64,000 nucleotides of DNA from Novosphingobium aerophilum (GCF_014230305.1 NZ_JACLAU010000005.1:109326-173325); one strand, 5' to 3'; shown: positions 15,164 to 25,207, counted from the first letter of the stretch. The notes: generated from the letters alone by a model not told the origin. A program made the numbers and translations.

Positions 15164-16633
15164 ATGGCCAACTTCCCGCAAAATCCCAACTTTACCGGCT
15201 TCAACACGCCGTCGCGCATTGAAGCGGATATTGTTGATCTTGTCCATGAAGGGACCATTCCAGCCGGACTGAGCGGAGCGTTCTACCGGGTTCAGCCCGA
15301 TCCGCAATTCCCTCCCAAGCTGGGGGACGATATCGCCTTCAACGGCGACGGAATGATCGCCCGCTTTCACTTTCATGATGGCCAGTGCGATTTTCGCCAG
15401 CGTTGGGCCAAAACCGACAAGTGGAAGCTAGAGAACGCGGCCGGCAAGGCTCTGTTCGGCGCCTATCGCAATCCGCTTGGCGACGATCCCTCGGTCAAGG
15501 GGGCCTATCGCTCGACCGCCAACACCAATGCCTTCCCCTTTGCCGGCAAGCTCTGGGCCATGAAGGAAGACAGTCCGGCGCTGCTGATGGACCCGGTCAC
15601 GATGGAGACCATCGGGTTCGAGAAATTCGGCGGCAAGATGACGGGCGAGACCTTCACCTCGCACCCCAAGATCGATCCCAGCACCGGCAACATGGTCGCG
15701 ATCGGCTATGCCGCCTCGGGCCTGTGCAGCGACGATGTGACTTACCTCGAGGTTAGTCCTGATGGCGAGCTGGTCCGCGAGGAATGGTTCAAGGTTCCCT
15801 ATTACTGCATGATGCACGATTTCGGTATCACCGAAGACTACCTGATCTTGCACATCGTTCCCTCGATCGGATCGTGGGAGCGATTGGAACAGGGTTTGCC
15901 GCATTTCGGTTTCGATACGACCATGCCGGTCTACCTTGGCGTGATCCCGCGCCGGGCCGGGCTGAAGCAGGAGGACATCCGCTGGTTCAAGCGCGATAAC
16001 TGCTTCGCCAGCCATGTGATGAACGCGTTTCAGGACGGCTCGAAGATCCACTTCGATATTCCCGAAGCGAAGAACAACATGTTCCCGTTCTTCCCGGACG
16101 TTCACGGTGCGCCGTTCAATGGACGGGAGGCGATGAGCTACCTGACCCGCTGGACGGTCGATCTGGCCAACAACACCGACGAGTTCGCGGCGATCACCCG
16201 GCTGACCGACACCGCCGGCGAATTTCCCCGCATCGACGATCGCTTCACCGGTCGGCCCTATCGCCATGGCTGGATGCTCGAGATGGACTATGCCCGCCCG
16301 GTCGAACTCAAGGGCGGCAGCGCAGGTGGCCTGCTGATGAACTGCCTGTGCCATAAGGATCTGGTCACCGGAGAGGAGCAGCACTGGTGGTGCGGGCCAA
16401 CCAGCTCGCTGCAGGAGCCATGCTTTATCCCGCGCAGTCGTGATGCCAGTGAGGGCGACGGCTGGATCGTGCAGGTCTGCAATCGACTTGAGGATCACCG
16501 CAGCGATCTGCTGCTGTTCGAAGCTCTGGATATCGCCAAGGGCCCGGTCGCCACGATCCAAATCCCGATCCGGCTGCGCTTCGGCCTGCACGGCAACTGG
16601 GCTGGGGCCGAAGCGATCGGCCTGCCAGCCTGA
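15164..16633 (+). CDS. Lignostilbene alpha,beta-dioxygenase (carotenoid cleavage oxygenase family)
   Basis: A 489-residue seven-bladed propeller iron dioxygenase that splits the central double bond of 4-hydroxystilbenes to two aromatic aldehydes using O2. The four iron-binding histidines are at H167, H218, H284 and H476, and the residues that bind the phenol in characterised lignostilbene dioxygenases are present as F59, Y101 and K134. This combination separates true stilbene cleavers (NOV1, LsdA) from carotenoid cleavers. No signal peptide; cytoplasmic. RBS GGAAGAG precedes the ATG. It heads an operon with a serine hydrolase (21 bp gap) and a DUF3237 protein. Expected substrate is lignostilbene from lignin beta-1 or beta-5 dimers; expected product vanillin-type aldehydes, then oxidised by the aldehyde dehydrogenase at 12189. 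Confidence 0.94.
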   Translation: MANFPQNPNFTGFNTPSRIEADIVDLVHEGTIPAGLSGAFYRVQPDPQFPPKLGDDIAFNGDGMIARFHFHDGQCDFRQRWAKTDKWKLENAAGKALFGAYRNPLGDDPSVKGAYRSTANTNAFPFAGKLWAMKEDSPALLMDPVTMETIGFEKFGGKMTGETFTSHPKIDPSTGNMVAIGYAASGLCSDDVTYLEVSPDGELVREEWFKVPYYCMMHDFGITEDYLILHIVPSIGSWERLEQGLPHFGFDTTMPVYLGVIPRRAGLKQEDIRWFKRDNCFASHVMNAFQDGSKIHFDIPEAKNNMFPFFPDVHGAPFNGREAMSYLTRWTVDLANNTDEFAAITRLTDTAGEFPRIDDRFTGRPYRHGWMLEMDYARPVELKGGSAGGLLMNCLCHKDLVTGEEQHWWCGPTSSLQEPCFIPRSRDASEGDGWIVQVCNRLEDHRSDLLLFEALDIAKGPVATIQIPIRLRFGLHGNWAGAEAIGLPA

Positions 16634-16654
16634 ACCGCAGCAAGGATTGATGTC

Positions 16655-17878
16655 ATGATCTATCGCCGTGCGTTCCGGCTCTTCGGGGTGGTGGCCGCAG
16701 TGCTTCTGGGCGTCTCGCCGGCATGGGCTGAGCCGGCGGGACCATCCCCGGCCGTGATCGCCATGCGTGAACAGTGGCTCAACCCGGCGGTCAATGCCTT
16801 CACCTTTCGGGATACCAACCGCGTCTTCGAATACCGCATGGTGCGGCGCGCCGGCCCGGTTCAGCCATTGCCGCGCCGCGCCGGCTTCGCCATGCCACCG
16901 GCGCGGATTGCCGGCGGCGAGGCGGACCATGCGCGTTGGGCCGAGCGCACGTTCACCAATGCCCTGCTCGTGATCCGCGATGGTCGCATCCTGTTCGAGG
17001 ACTATCGCAACCGGTCCGATGCATCGACCCATTTCATCTCATTTTCGATGGCCAAGTCGATTACCTCGCTACTGGTCGGCAAGGCGCTTGAACAGGGCCA
17101 TATTGCATCGCTGGACGACCCTGCCGGGAAGTATGTGCCAGAACTTCGGGACGGCGGCTATGGCTCGGTCTCGATCCGCCATATCCTGCAGATGCGGTCG
17201 GGGGTGGACTACGAAGAGCGGTACGATTTCGGCGAGCGTCCAAGTCTGGCAGCCCAGATCCATCAGAACGCGATTGTGCTGAACCGCTGGCGCTTCGCCG
17301 ACCCGGCTCGGTCGATTGGCCGCAAGATCGATGCGGGCAGCCGTTTCAACTATGCCACTCTGGACACCGCTGTGTTGGGCTGGATCATCGAACGCGCGAC
17401 CGGCAAAAGCCTCGCGGCCTACACCCAGGAAGTGCTATGGGCGCCGGCGGGCATGGAAGCCGATGCCTGGTGGCTGGCCGATGGCCCGCCCGGTTCCGGG
17501 CGCGAACTTGCTGGCATGGGTTTCAACGCCACCCTGCGCGATTACGGCCGGCTCGGGCAGCTCATGCTCAATGATGGCCTGCGCGGAAACAAGCGCGTCC
17601 TGGCCAGCGGCTGGATGGCGCAGGCCACGAAGATGATCCCGTTTCCCTCATCGGCCGATCAGGGGCTTAATCTCGGCCTGGGTTATGGCTTCCAGTTCTG
17701 GCAGCTCGACCGCGAGGTCGGTGCCTATGCCGCCGTCGGTCTGGCCGGGCAGTTGATCTACATTCACCCCGCGAGCCGCACTGTGATCGTCAAGCTGAGC
17801 TACTTCCCGCCAGTGGAGCCTGACTATGCGACCCCGGAAACGCTCGACTACTTCCACCGGATCGTCAGGGCAAAATGA
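16655..17878 (+). CDS. Exported serine hydrolase, class C beta-lactamase fold
   Basis: A 407-residue protein with a Sec signal peptide (cleavage after A-W-A). The beta-lactamase/6-aminohexanoate-dimer-hydrolase fold shows the S-M-A-K (S-x-x-K) catalytic motif near residue 130, a following Y-x-T/N-like F-N-Y-A-T near residue 230 and a C-terminal G-L-A-G-Q segment in the K-T-G position. Such proteins hydrolyse esters or amides in the periplasm. The location between the stilbene dioxygenase and DUF3237 genes, with a 4-bp overlap downstream, suggests it removes an acyl or ester group from an aromatic substrate before uptake. Specific substrate unknown. Confidence 0.85.
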   Translation: MIYRRAFRLFGVVAAVLLGVSPAWAEPAGPSPAVIAMREQWLNPAVNAFTFRDTNRVFEYRMVRRAGPVQPLPRRAGFAMPPARIAGGEADHARWAERTFTNALLVIRDGRILFEDYRNRSDASTHFISFSMAKSITSLLVGKALEQGHIASLDDPAGKYVPELRDGGYGSVSIRHILQMRSGVDYEERYDFGERPSLAAQIHQNAIVLNRWRFADPARSIGRKIDAGSRFNYATLDTAVLGWIIERATGKSLAAYTQEVLWAPAGMEADAWWLADGPPGSGRELAGMGFNATLRDYGRLGQLMLNDGLRGNKRVLASGWMAQATKMIPFPSSADQGLNLGLGYGFQFWQLDREVGAYAAVGLAGQLIYIHPASRTVIVKLSYFPPVEPDYATPETLDYFHRIVRAK

Positions 17879-18336
17879 TCAAGCCCGAACTGGAATTCGT
17901 GTACGAAGCCACCGGCCAGCTGGAGCCGCCGATCGCGATTGGCACCACACACGACGGCGCCCGCCGGATCATCCCGATCTGTCCCGGCGGCAGCGTCGTA
18001 GGGCCGCTGATCCGGGGGCACTTGTTGGGCAATGCCGCGGACTGGCAGTTGACCCGGCCCGACGGGGTGACCGTGGCGGACGCGGTCTATGCGCTCGAAA
18101 CCGATGACGGCGTGGTTATCCAAATCCGCAACCGCGGCCTTCGACATGGCCCACCCGAGGTCATGGCGCGCCTGATTGCCGGTGAGGAGGTCGATCCGGC
18201 TCAATACTATTTTCGCACAGTGCCGGAATTCATCGCCCCCATCGGCCGTTACGATTGGCTGAACCGATCCGTTTTCGTCTGCGCCGGGGCCCGCTATCCG
18301 TTGGCGATCAAACTCTGGGTGTGGCGCGTCACCTAG
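17875..18336 (+). CDS. DUF3237 (UPF0311) family protein
   Basis: A 153-residue protein whose G-T-T-H-D-G-A-R-R-I-I-P-I-x-G-G-x-V-x-G-P-x-x-x-G, G-A-D-W-like (A-A-D-W-Q-L-T-R-P-D-G) and Y-F-R-T-V-P-E-F ... Y-D-W-L-N-R-S-V-F-V landmarks identify the DUF3237 family. It forms a beta-barrel lipocalin-like fold; biochemical function is not established. The start ATG overlaps the hydrolase stop by 4 bp. DUF3237 genes recur in aromatic-degradation clusters, which suggests a small-molecule binding or isomerase role. Confidence 0.85.
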   Translation: MIKPELEFVYEATGQLEPPIAIGTTHDGARRIIPICPGGSVVGPLIRGHLLGNAADWQLTRPDGVTVADAVYALETDDGVVIQIRNRGLRHGPPEVMARLIAGEEVDPAQYYFRTVPEFIAPIGRYDWLNRSVFVCAGARYPLAIKLWVWRVT

Positions 18337-18408
18337 CGTGGGATAAGGCGCGCCGCGAGCAAGCACCGGCTGAACTCCAGGTTTTGGCGCAGCGGCATTT
18401 CCTGCCAA

Positions 18409-19248
18409 TCACGCCGGCTCCAGCAGCATCGTTGCCGCTGCGGTGTTCGAGATTGGCAGGTGATAATTGCGATGGATCTCCACGGCTCCGGGCCCCAGGG
18501 CTCCGCGCGCGGCGATCCAGTTCAGCACCTCAACGCCTTGGGTTCCGGCCAGCCTCACGATGTCGTGGACCGACAGGTGGGTCAGCGCGTCGGGGTCGGC
18601 GGCGAGGTGATCCAGGCAGAAGCGATCGAAGTCCGGGTTCATGAAGCCGGCCCGTTCCCCGTCGAGTTGGTGCGAGAGGCCGCCGGTGCCGATCACCACG
18701 ATCCGCTCGTCACCGCCCCAGCTCGACAGCGCGCGATGGACCGAGCGGCCCAGCGCCAGGCAGCGGCGGGCCGAGGGCAGGGGGTGCTGCACCGTGTTGA
18801 TGCCGATGGGGACCAGCTTCACCGGCCATTCCGTCACGTCGGGCCAGGCCAGCTCCAACGGGATCGCGATGGCGTGATCGACCAGCATTGCCTGGCAGGT
18901 TACCGGATCGAACTCGTCCGCGACCAGCTGTTCGATCACGTGCCAGCTCAGCGCGGGGTGGCCCTTGACCGGCTTGTAAAGCGGCAGCCCCCAGCCTTCG
19001 TCCGCGTTGCGGTATTCGGCGGCGGCGCCGACCGCGAAGGTCGGCATGGTGTCGAGGAAGAAGTTCAGGCCATGATCGTTGGAAAAGACCACGGCGATGT
19101 CCGGGCGGACCGCGGCGAGCCATTCGCGCACCGGGGGAAACCCGTCGAAGAACGGCTTCCAGTAGGGCGTCTGCTGATCCCCCCGCTGGATCGCACCGCC
19201 GATCCCGGGAACGTGGCTGGTGAAATAGGCGCCGACGATCTCAGCCAT
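18409..19248 (-). CDS. LigB-type class III extradiol dioxygenase, catalytic subunit (first pair)
   Basis: A 279-residue LigB-fold dioxygenase subunit. Iron ligand positions are H12 (T-S-H-V-P), the His of S-N-D-H-G-L-N and the Glu of G-V-E-V-L-N-W; the active-site His sits in G-G-L-S-H-Q-L. The sequence is clearly diverged from the second LigB of the window (22098-22940), e.g. D-H-G-L-N-F-F versus D-H-A-S-A-F, the form more common in gallate or methylgallate-type dioxygenases. Its gene overlaps that of its LigA partner by 8 bp. It opens the ring of a catecholic acid; substrate could be protocatechuate, gallate or 3-O-methylgallate. Direction is opposite to the main lig operon. Confidence 0.85.
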   Translation of the reverse strand: MAEIVGAYFTSHVPGIGGAIQRGDQQTPYWKPFFDGFPPVREWLAAVRPDIAVVFSNDHGLNFFLDTMPTFAVGAAAEYRNADEGWGLPLYKPVKGHPALSWHVIEQLVADEFDPVTCQAMLVDHAIAIPLELAWPDVTEWPVKLVPIGINTVQHPLPSARRCLALGRSVHRALSSWGGDERIVVIGTGGLSHQLDGERAGFMNPDFDRFCLDHLAADPDALTHLSVHDIVRLAGTQGVEVLNWIAARGALGPGAVEIHRNYHLPISNTAAATMLLEPA

Positions 19249-19648
19249 GACGGGCCTCCGCGATAGACTGCTCGTAGGACTGCCCGCGCCCCTGCGCGAG
19301 CAGCATGGCCTTGAACGCATCGACCGAGAGGCCGGTCTGCAAGGCGCCGACATCCTGGACACTGAGCCCGAGAATCCCGGCGAGCTTGGCGAGGTAATAG
19401 ATGTTTCCGCCCGCCGCGATCATGCCCGGCACGTCGCGGGTCGCCACGGCCCTGCGCTGGTCAGCGGTCAGGGCGAAGCGGGTGCAGTAGGCCTCCTCGT
19501 CGGCGGCGAAGGCGGCGCGGTTGGCTGCGCTGTTGAACGAAAAGCACATTGCGTTGAGCTGATAGCCCTTCTGCGCGGCATCGCCGTCGAACAGGGTGGT
19601 GCCGGGAATGGCCCGGGGCGTCTCGGTCGGGCTGGCGGGGTGTGGCAT
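19241..19648 (-). CDS. LigA-type extradiol dioxygenase small subunit (first pair)
   Basis: A 135-residue all-helical LigA family protein: G-Y-Q-L-N-A-M-C-F-S-F-N, A-N-R-A-A-F-x-A-D-E-E-A-Y, and A-x-R-D-V-P-G-M-I-A-A-G-G-N-I-Y-Y-L-A-K-L-A (the lid over the LigB active site). GGGAG precedes the ATG. It is the first gene of the leftward ligA-ligB pair and diverges from the DUF1932 dehydrogenase gene across ~195 bp. The small subunit closes the active site and contributes to substrate specificity. Confidence 0.87.
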   Translation of the reverse strand: MPHPASPTETPRAIPGTTLFDGDAAQKGYQLNAMCFSFNSAANRAAFAADEEAYCTRFALTADQRRAVATRDVPGMIAAGGNIYYLAKLAGILGLSVQDVGALQTGLSVDAFKAMLLAQGRGQSYEQSIAEARHG

Positions 19649-19842
19649 CGAAGGCTCCCACGGTGCGGATGGCCCGGATTGGCAGGCCGGCGCGACAAAT
19701 CCTTGACCTTGATCAAGCCATGGTGCGGCCCACCGCGATCCCCCGCCCACATGTTGCAGTTCGATCATCAAATAGCCGCAGCTTATGGCCAGGGACGGTT
19801 TTCGATTTGCGGTCCCGGCGGGCGCGGGACAAGTCAGGCGCC

Positions 19843-20664
19843 GTGCAGCAAGCTCTTGCCCTCATCGGCTTCGGCGAGGCCGGGTCGACCTTTGCCGGTG
19901 CCGCCGGGTGGCAGGCAACGGCTGCCGCCTGGGACCTGCGGGCAGACCGTCGCGGCGCCGCCGCCGGACAGGGGCTGCGCGGGTCCCATTCGGTCGCCGA
20001 GGCGCTGGCGGGGGCGCCGCTGGTGCTGTCGCTGGTGACGGCGGACCAGGCGCTGGCGGCGGCGCGCGATTATGCGCCGTTGCTGGCCCCCGGCGCGCTG
20101 TGGTGCGACATGAATTCGGTGGCCCCCGGTACCAAGCGGGCGGCGGCCGAAGCGGTGCGGGCGGCGGGGGCGCGCTATGTCGATGTCGCGGTGCTCGCCC
20201 CGGTCCATCCGGCGCGCCTGGCCGTGCCGCTGCTGCTGTCCGGCGAAGCCGCCGACGCCGCAGCCGAAGCGCTTTCGGCCACGGGCTTTACCCATGTTCG
20301 CACGGTCGGCGCCGAGGTGGGGCGGGCCAGCGCGATCAAGATGATCCGCTCGGTCATGGTCAAGGGGCTGGAGGCGCTGACCGCCGAAATGATGCTGGCC
20401 GCAGAGGCCGCTGGGGTGACCGACGAGGTGCTGGCCTCGCTCGACGCCAGCGAAAAGGCTCAGCCCTGGGCGGCGCGGGCGGCCTACAACATTGAACGGA
20501 TGGTGACCCACGGCCTGCGCCGGGCGGCGGAAATGGAGGAATCGGCGCGGACCCTGGCCGAGCTGGGGGTCGAACCGGTCATGACCAGCGGCACGGTGCG
20601 GCGCCAGCGCGAGCTGGCCGGGCGGCGTGATCTGTTGACGGCAAGCAAGGGAGAAGCGGCGTGA
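19843..20664 (+). CDS. NAD(P)-dependent dehydrogenase, 6-phosphogluconate DH-like N-terminus with DUF1932 C-terminus
   Basis: A 273-residue protein. The N-terminal Rossmann fold has L-I-G-F-G-E-A-G, then D-M-N-S-V-A-P-G-T-K and V-D-V-A-V-L-A-P-V-H (the usual catalytic Lys-Asn region comes as K-M-I-R-S-V-M-V-K), and an all-helical DUF1932 domain follows. GTG at 19843 with AGGCG upstream is the best start. It overlaps ligJ by 4 bp, so it belongs to the protocatechuate 4,5-cleavage operon. I know of no settled role for DUF1932 proteins in this pathway. Oxidation or reduction of a hydroxy- or oxo-dicarboxylate intermediate between LigJ and central metabolism is a reasonable hypothesis. Confidence 0.8.
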   Translation: MQQALALIGFGEAGSTFAGAAGWQATAAAWDLRADRRGAAAGQGLRGSHSVAEALAGAPLVLSLVTADQALAAARDYAPLLAPGALWCDMNSVAPGTKRAAAEAVRAAGARYVDVAVLAPVHPARLAVPLLLSGEAADAAAEALSATGFTHVRTVGAEVGRASAIKMIRSVMVKGLEALTAEMMLAAEAAGVTDEVLASLDASEKAQPWAARAAYNIERMVTHGLRRAAEMEESARTLAELGVEPVMTSGTVRRQRELAGRRDLLTASKGEAA

Positions 20665-21682
20665 GCCTGATCATCGACTGCCACGGCCACTACACGGTGC
20701 TGCCCAAGGCCCACGACGAATGGCGCGAGGCGCAGAAGGCGGCGTTCAAGGCCGGGACCGAATGCCCGCCTTATCCCGAGATTTCCGATGATGTGATCCG
20801 CGAGACGATCGAGGCCAACCAGTTGCGCCTGCTGAAGGAGCGCGGCGCCGACATGACGATCTTCTCGCCCCGGGCCAGCGCCATGGCGCCCCACGTCGGC
20901 GACCAGAGCGTGGCGGTGAAGTGGGCCCAGGTCTGCAACGATCTGATCGCCCGCGTGGTGGGCCTCTATCCCGAGACCTTCGCCGGGGTCTGCATGCTGC
21001 CGCAGTCGCCCGAGGCCGACATGACCAGCTCGATCGCCGAGCTGAAGCGCTGTGTGGAGCAACTGGGCTTCATCGGCTGCAACCTCAACCCCGATCCGGG
21101 CGGCGGTCATTTCAGGCACCCGCCGCTGACCGACCCGTTCTGGTTCCCGTTCTACGAGGCGATGTGCGAGCTGGACGTGCCGGCGATGATCCACGTTTCG
21201 GGATCGTGCAACCCGGCGATGCACGCCACCGGCGGCTACTACATCGCGGCCGACACGATCGCCTTCATGCAGCTGCTTGAAGGGGATCTGTTCAGCCGCT
21301 TCCCCAGCCTGCGCTTCATCATCCCGCACGGCGGTGGCGCGGTGCCCTATCACTGGGGGCGCTATCGCGGCCTGGCCGACATGCTGAAGAAGCCCGACCT
21401 CCAGACCCACCTGATGAACAACGTGTTCTTCGACACCTGCGTCTATCACCAGCCGGGCATCGACCTGCTGGCCGACGTGATCGACAACAAGAACATCCTG
21501 TTCGGCAGCGAGATGGTCGGTGCGGTGCGCGGGATCGATCCGACCACCGGGTTCTACTTCGACGACACCAAGCGCTATATCGATGCGCTCGCCATCAGCG
21601 AGGCCGAGCGCCACGCGATCTTCGAGGGCAACGCCCGCCGTGTGTTCCCGCGCCTCGACGCCAAGCTGAAGGAGAGGGGGCT

Positions 21683-21686
<4 letters not shown>
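20661..21686 (+). CDS. ligJ: 4-oxalomesaconate hydratase LigJ
   Basis: A 341-residue amidohydrolase-fold hydratase. Metal-binding residues appear in D-C-H-G-H-Y-T near the start, M-I-H-V-S-G, I-I-P-H-G-G-G-A-V-P-Y-H-W-G-R-Y and F-G-S-E-M-V-G. It adds water to 4-oxalomesaconate to give 4-carboxy-4-hydroxy-2-oxoadipate in protocatechuate 4,5-cleavage. The GTG start overlaps the upstream stop, and its own stop overlaps ligA (GTGA). The order DUF1932-ligJ-ligA-ligB then ligC is a coherent operon. ligI, ligK and ligU homologues are not in the window. Confidence 0.9.
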
Positions 21687-22940
<1,254 letters not shown>

Positions 22941-22956
22941 CACCCCTTCCACCCTG

Positions 22957-22992
22957 CCGGTCCCGTGGCATGCCGCGGGGCCGGCCTTTTTT
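22957..22992 (+). terminator. Rho-independent terminator between ligB and ligC
   Basis: Hairpin CCGGTCCCGTGGCA / TGCCGCGGGGCCGG (12 of 14 pairs) followed by CC and six T. It stands 17 bp after ligB and 28 bp before ligC, so ligC must depend on read-through or its own promoter. Confidence 0.85.
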
Positions 22993-23019
22993 GGCTTCCC
23001 TCAGAACAAGGATCTGACC

Positions 23020-23976
23020 ATGCGCATCGCTCTGGCTGGTGCCGGCGCCTTCGGCGAAAAGCACCTCGATGGCCTCAAGAACATCCCCGGGGTCGAAATC
23101 GTCTCGATCATCAGCCGCACGGCCGAACAGGCCGCGGCCGTGGCCGCCAAGTACGGCGCCAGGCACAGTTCGACCGAGCTCGCGGACGCCCTGGCTCGGG
23201 ATGACGTCGATGCCGTGATCCTGTGCACCCCCACCCAGATGCACGCCGCCCAGGCGATCGCCTGCATGGACGCGGGCAAGCATGTGCAGGTCGAGATCCC
23301 GCTGTGCGACAGCTGGGCCGATGCCGAGGCCGTGGTGGCCAAGCAGCGCGAGACCGGGCTGGTCTGCATGGTCGGTCACACCCGCCGCTTCAATCCTTCG
23401 CACCAGTACGTGCACAACAGGATCGTAGCGGGCGAATTCGGCCTGCAGCAGATGGACGTGCAGACCTACTTCTTCCGCCGCAAGAACATGAACGCCAAGG
23501 GCCAGCCGCGCAGCTGGACCGATCACCTGCTGTGGCACCACGCCGCGCACACCATCGATCTGTTCGCCTACCAGTCGGGCCGGATCGTCAAGGCCAACGT
23601 GATCCAGGGGCCGAAGCATCCCGAGCTGGGCATCGCGATGGACATGTCGATCCAGCTCAAGGCCGAAACCGGGGCGATCTGCACGCTCTCGCTGTCGTTC
23701 AACAACGACGGACCGCTCGGCACCTTCTTCCGCTACATCGGCGACACCGGCACCTACATCGCCCGCTACGACGATCTGGTGAACGGCAAGGAAGAGCCGA
23801 TCGATGTCAGCCAGGTGGACGTCAGCATGAACGGGATCGAGCTGCAGGACCGCGAATTCGTCGCCGCGATCCGCGAAGGGCGCGAACCGAACAGCTCGGT
23901 GGCGGGGGTGCTCGACTGCTACCGCGTGATCGGGGAGCTGGCGGCTGATCTGGAAGCCCAGGACGGCTGGTCGTAA
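23020..23976 (+). CDS. ligC: 4-carboxy-2-hydroxymuconate-6-semialdehyde dehydrogenase LigC
   Basis: A 318-residue Gfo/Idh/MocA-type NADP dehydrogenase with the N-terminal A-G-A-G-A-F-G Rossmann motif, C-T-P-T-Q-M-H, E-I-P-L-C-D (in the E-K-P position) and G-H-T-R-R-F-N-P, R-S-W-T-D-H-L-L-W-H-H-A-A-H-T-I-D-L. The W-H-H-A-A-H motif is characteristic of LigC. It oxidises the cyclic hemiacetal form of the LigAB product to 2-pyrone-4,6-dicarboxylate. RBS is weak (AAGGA). It is separated from ligB by a terminator. Confidence 0.93.
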   Translation: MRIALAGAGAFGEKHLDGLKNIPGVEIVSIISRTAEQAAAVAAKYGARHSSTELADALARDDVDAVILCTPTQMHAAQAIACMDAGKHVQVEIPLCDSWADAEAVVAKQRETGLVCMVGHTRRFNPSHQYVHNRIVAGEFGLQQMDVQTYFFRRKNMNAKGQPRSWTDHLLWHHAAHTIDLFAYQSGRIVKANVIQGPKHPELGIAMDMSIQLKAETGAICTLSLSFNNDGPLGTFFRYIGDTGTYIARYDDLVNGKEEPIDVSQVDVSMNGIELQDREFVAAIREGREPNSSVAGVLDCYRVIGELAADLEAQDGWS

Positions 23977-24034
23977 GCCGGGCGGGGTTCCCCTCGCAAC
24001 TTCGGCTAACTCGCTGCGCTCGCAAGCCTGCGTA

Positions 24035-24095
24035 TCTCTCCCCTGAAGGGGAGAGAGCGCGAGGTGGAAAGCCCTCTCCCCTTCAGGGGAGAGGG
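24035..24095. repeat. Pair of REP-like hairpins between convergent genes
   Basis: Two near-identical perfect hairpins: TCTCTCCCC-TGAA-GGGGAGAGA (24035-24056) and CCCTCTCCCC-TTCA-GGGGAGAGGG (24072-24095), in inverted orientation. This CTCTCCCC/GGGGAGAG type is a widespread proteobacterial intergenic repeat. Here it separates the convergent ligC and YeiH genes and may act as a terminator or mRNA stabiliser. A related repeat is at 26725-26805. Confidence 0.75.
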
Positions 24096-24115
24096 TTGGG
24101 AGAGGGGGCCCCGCC

Positions 24116-25207
24116 TCAGAGCAGCAGCAACGCCACTCCCAGCGAGGCGATGAAGCTTACCACCGTGGCGGCCAGCACGGGGATGGCCGGGCGCAAGCCG
24201 GTTTCCATCAGCAGGTCCAGCCGGCTGCGCATGGCCGTGGCGATCACCGCGATCAGCAGCAGCCCCTTGGACAGGGCCAGGGCATTGGTGCCCAGCACGG
24301 GCGGGACCGGCACCAGCGAGTTGACCAGCACCACGGCGAAGAAGGCGGTGATGAACCAGGGCAGGGCGAGGCGCCGCCACAGCGTGCGCTGCGCTCCGGA
24401 ATCCGGCTCGCCGATCGCCAGCCCGGTGATCACCACGACCGGCGCAAGCAGCGCCACGCGCGAGAGCTTGACGATGGTGGCATAGCTGCCGGCCTGTTCG
24501 GAAAAGGCATAGCCGCCGCCGATCGCCTGGGCGACATCGTGGATCGAGGCCCCGATCAGGAAGCCCGCCTGCTGGTGCGACAATTGCAGATAGCCCGCCA
24601 GGATCGGATAGAGCGACATGGCCACGGCGCTGGCCAGCGAGACACCGACCAGGGTGATCGCGAACTGGGTCTGGGCCAGCCGTTCGCGTCCGATGATGCC
24701 ATAAAGCGCCATCGCTGCGCTCGCGCCGCAGATCGCGGTGGCCCCGCCAGCCAGAATGCCGGTGTAGCTCGATTGCCCGGCCAGCCGCGCCGCGATCACG
24801 CCGGCAAAGAAGGTCAGGGCCATGACCCCGACCAGTCCGGCGAAGGGTTCGGGCCCGAGCGAGCCGATCTGGGTGAAGGTCACCTGGAAGCCCAGCAGCA
24901 CGACACCCAGCCGCAGGCAGGTGCGCGAGGCGAAGTCCAGCCCGCGATGGCTGCGCGGCTCGCGCGCGACGAAGCTCATCGACAGGCCGATCAGCAGGCC
25001 CAGCAGGATGATCGGGAAATGATAGTGTTCGGACAGCCAGGCCGCCGCCCCCGCCGCGATCCCGCAGATCGTCAAACCGGGCAGGATCGATTCCTTCGGT
25101 TTGGCGGGGGCGTCGGCGGGCGGGGGGGCCTGGTCGGCCAGGTGCAGTTCGCCGAACAGATCGGCCGCCGAGGGCAGCGATTCCCAGTCGATCTCGTGGC
25201 GTGTCAC
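24116..25207 (-). CDS. YeiH-family putative sulfate/sulfite exporter
   Basis: A 363-residue inner-membrane protein with about ten hydrophobic helices and the family signatures G-G-A-T-A-I-C-G-A-S-A, G-A-S-I-H-D-V-A-Q-A-I-G-G-G-Y and P-W-F-I-x-x-F. A ~60-residue hydrophilic N-terminus precedes the first helix. GTG at 25207 has GGGAGCGG upstream; an ATG 72 bp upstream has no clear RBS and overlaps promoter repeats. The family is annotated as putative sulfate exporter without firm proof of substrate. Next to a sulfoquinovose monooxygenase locus that must release sulfite, export of sulfite or sulfate is a fitting role. It is divergent from the MFS gene, and the promoter carries the operator-like sequence shared with the sulfoquinovosidase promoter. 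Confidence 0.85.
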   Translation of the reverse strand: MTRHEIDWESLPSAADLFGELHLADQAPPPADAPAKPKESILPGLTICGIAAGAAAWLSEHYHFPIILLGLLIGLSMSFVAREPRSHRGLDFASRTCLRLGVVLLGFQVTFTQIGSLGPEPFAGLVGVMALTFFAGVIAARLAGQSSYTGILAGGATAICGASAAMALYGIIGRERLAQTQFAITLVGVSLASAVAMSLYPILAGYLQLSHQQAGFLIGASIHDVAQAIGGGYAFSEQAGSYATIVKLSRVALLAPVVVITGLAIGEPDSGAQRTLWRRLALPWFITAFFAVVLVNSLVPVPPVLGTNALALSKGLLLIAVIATAMRSRLDLLMETGLRPAIPVLAATVVSFIASLGVALLLL

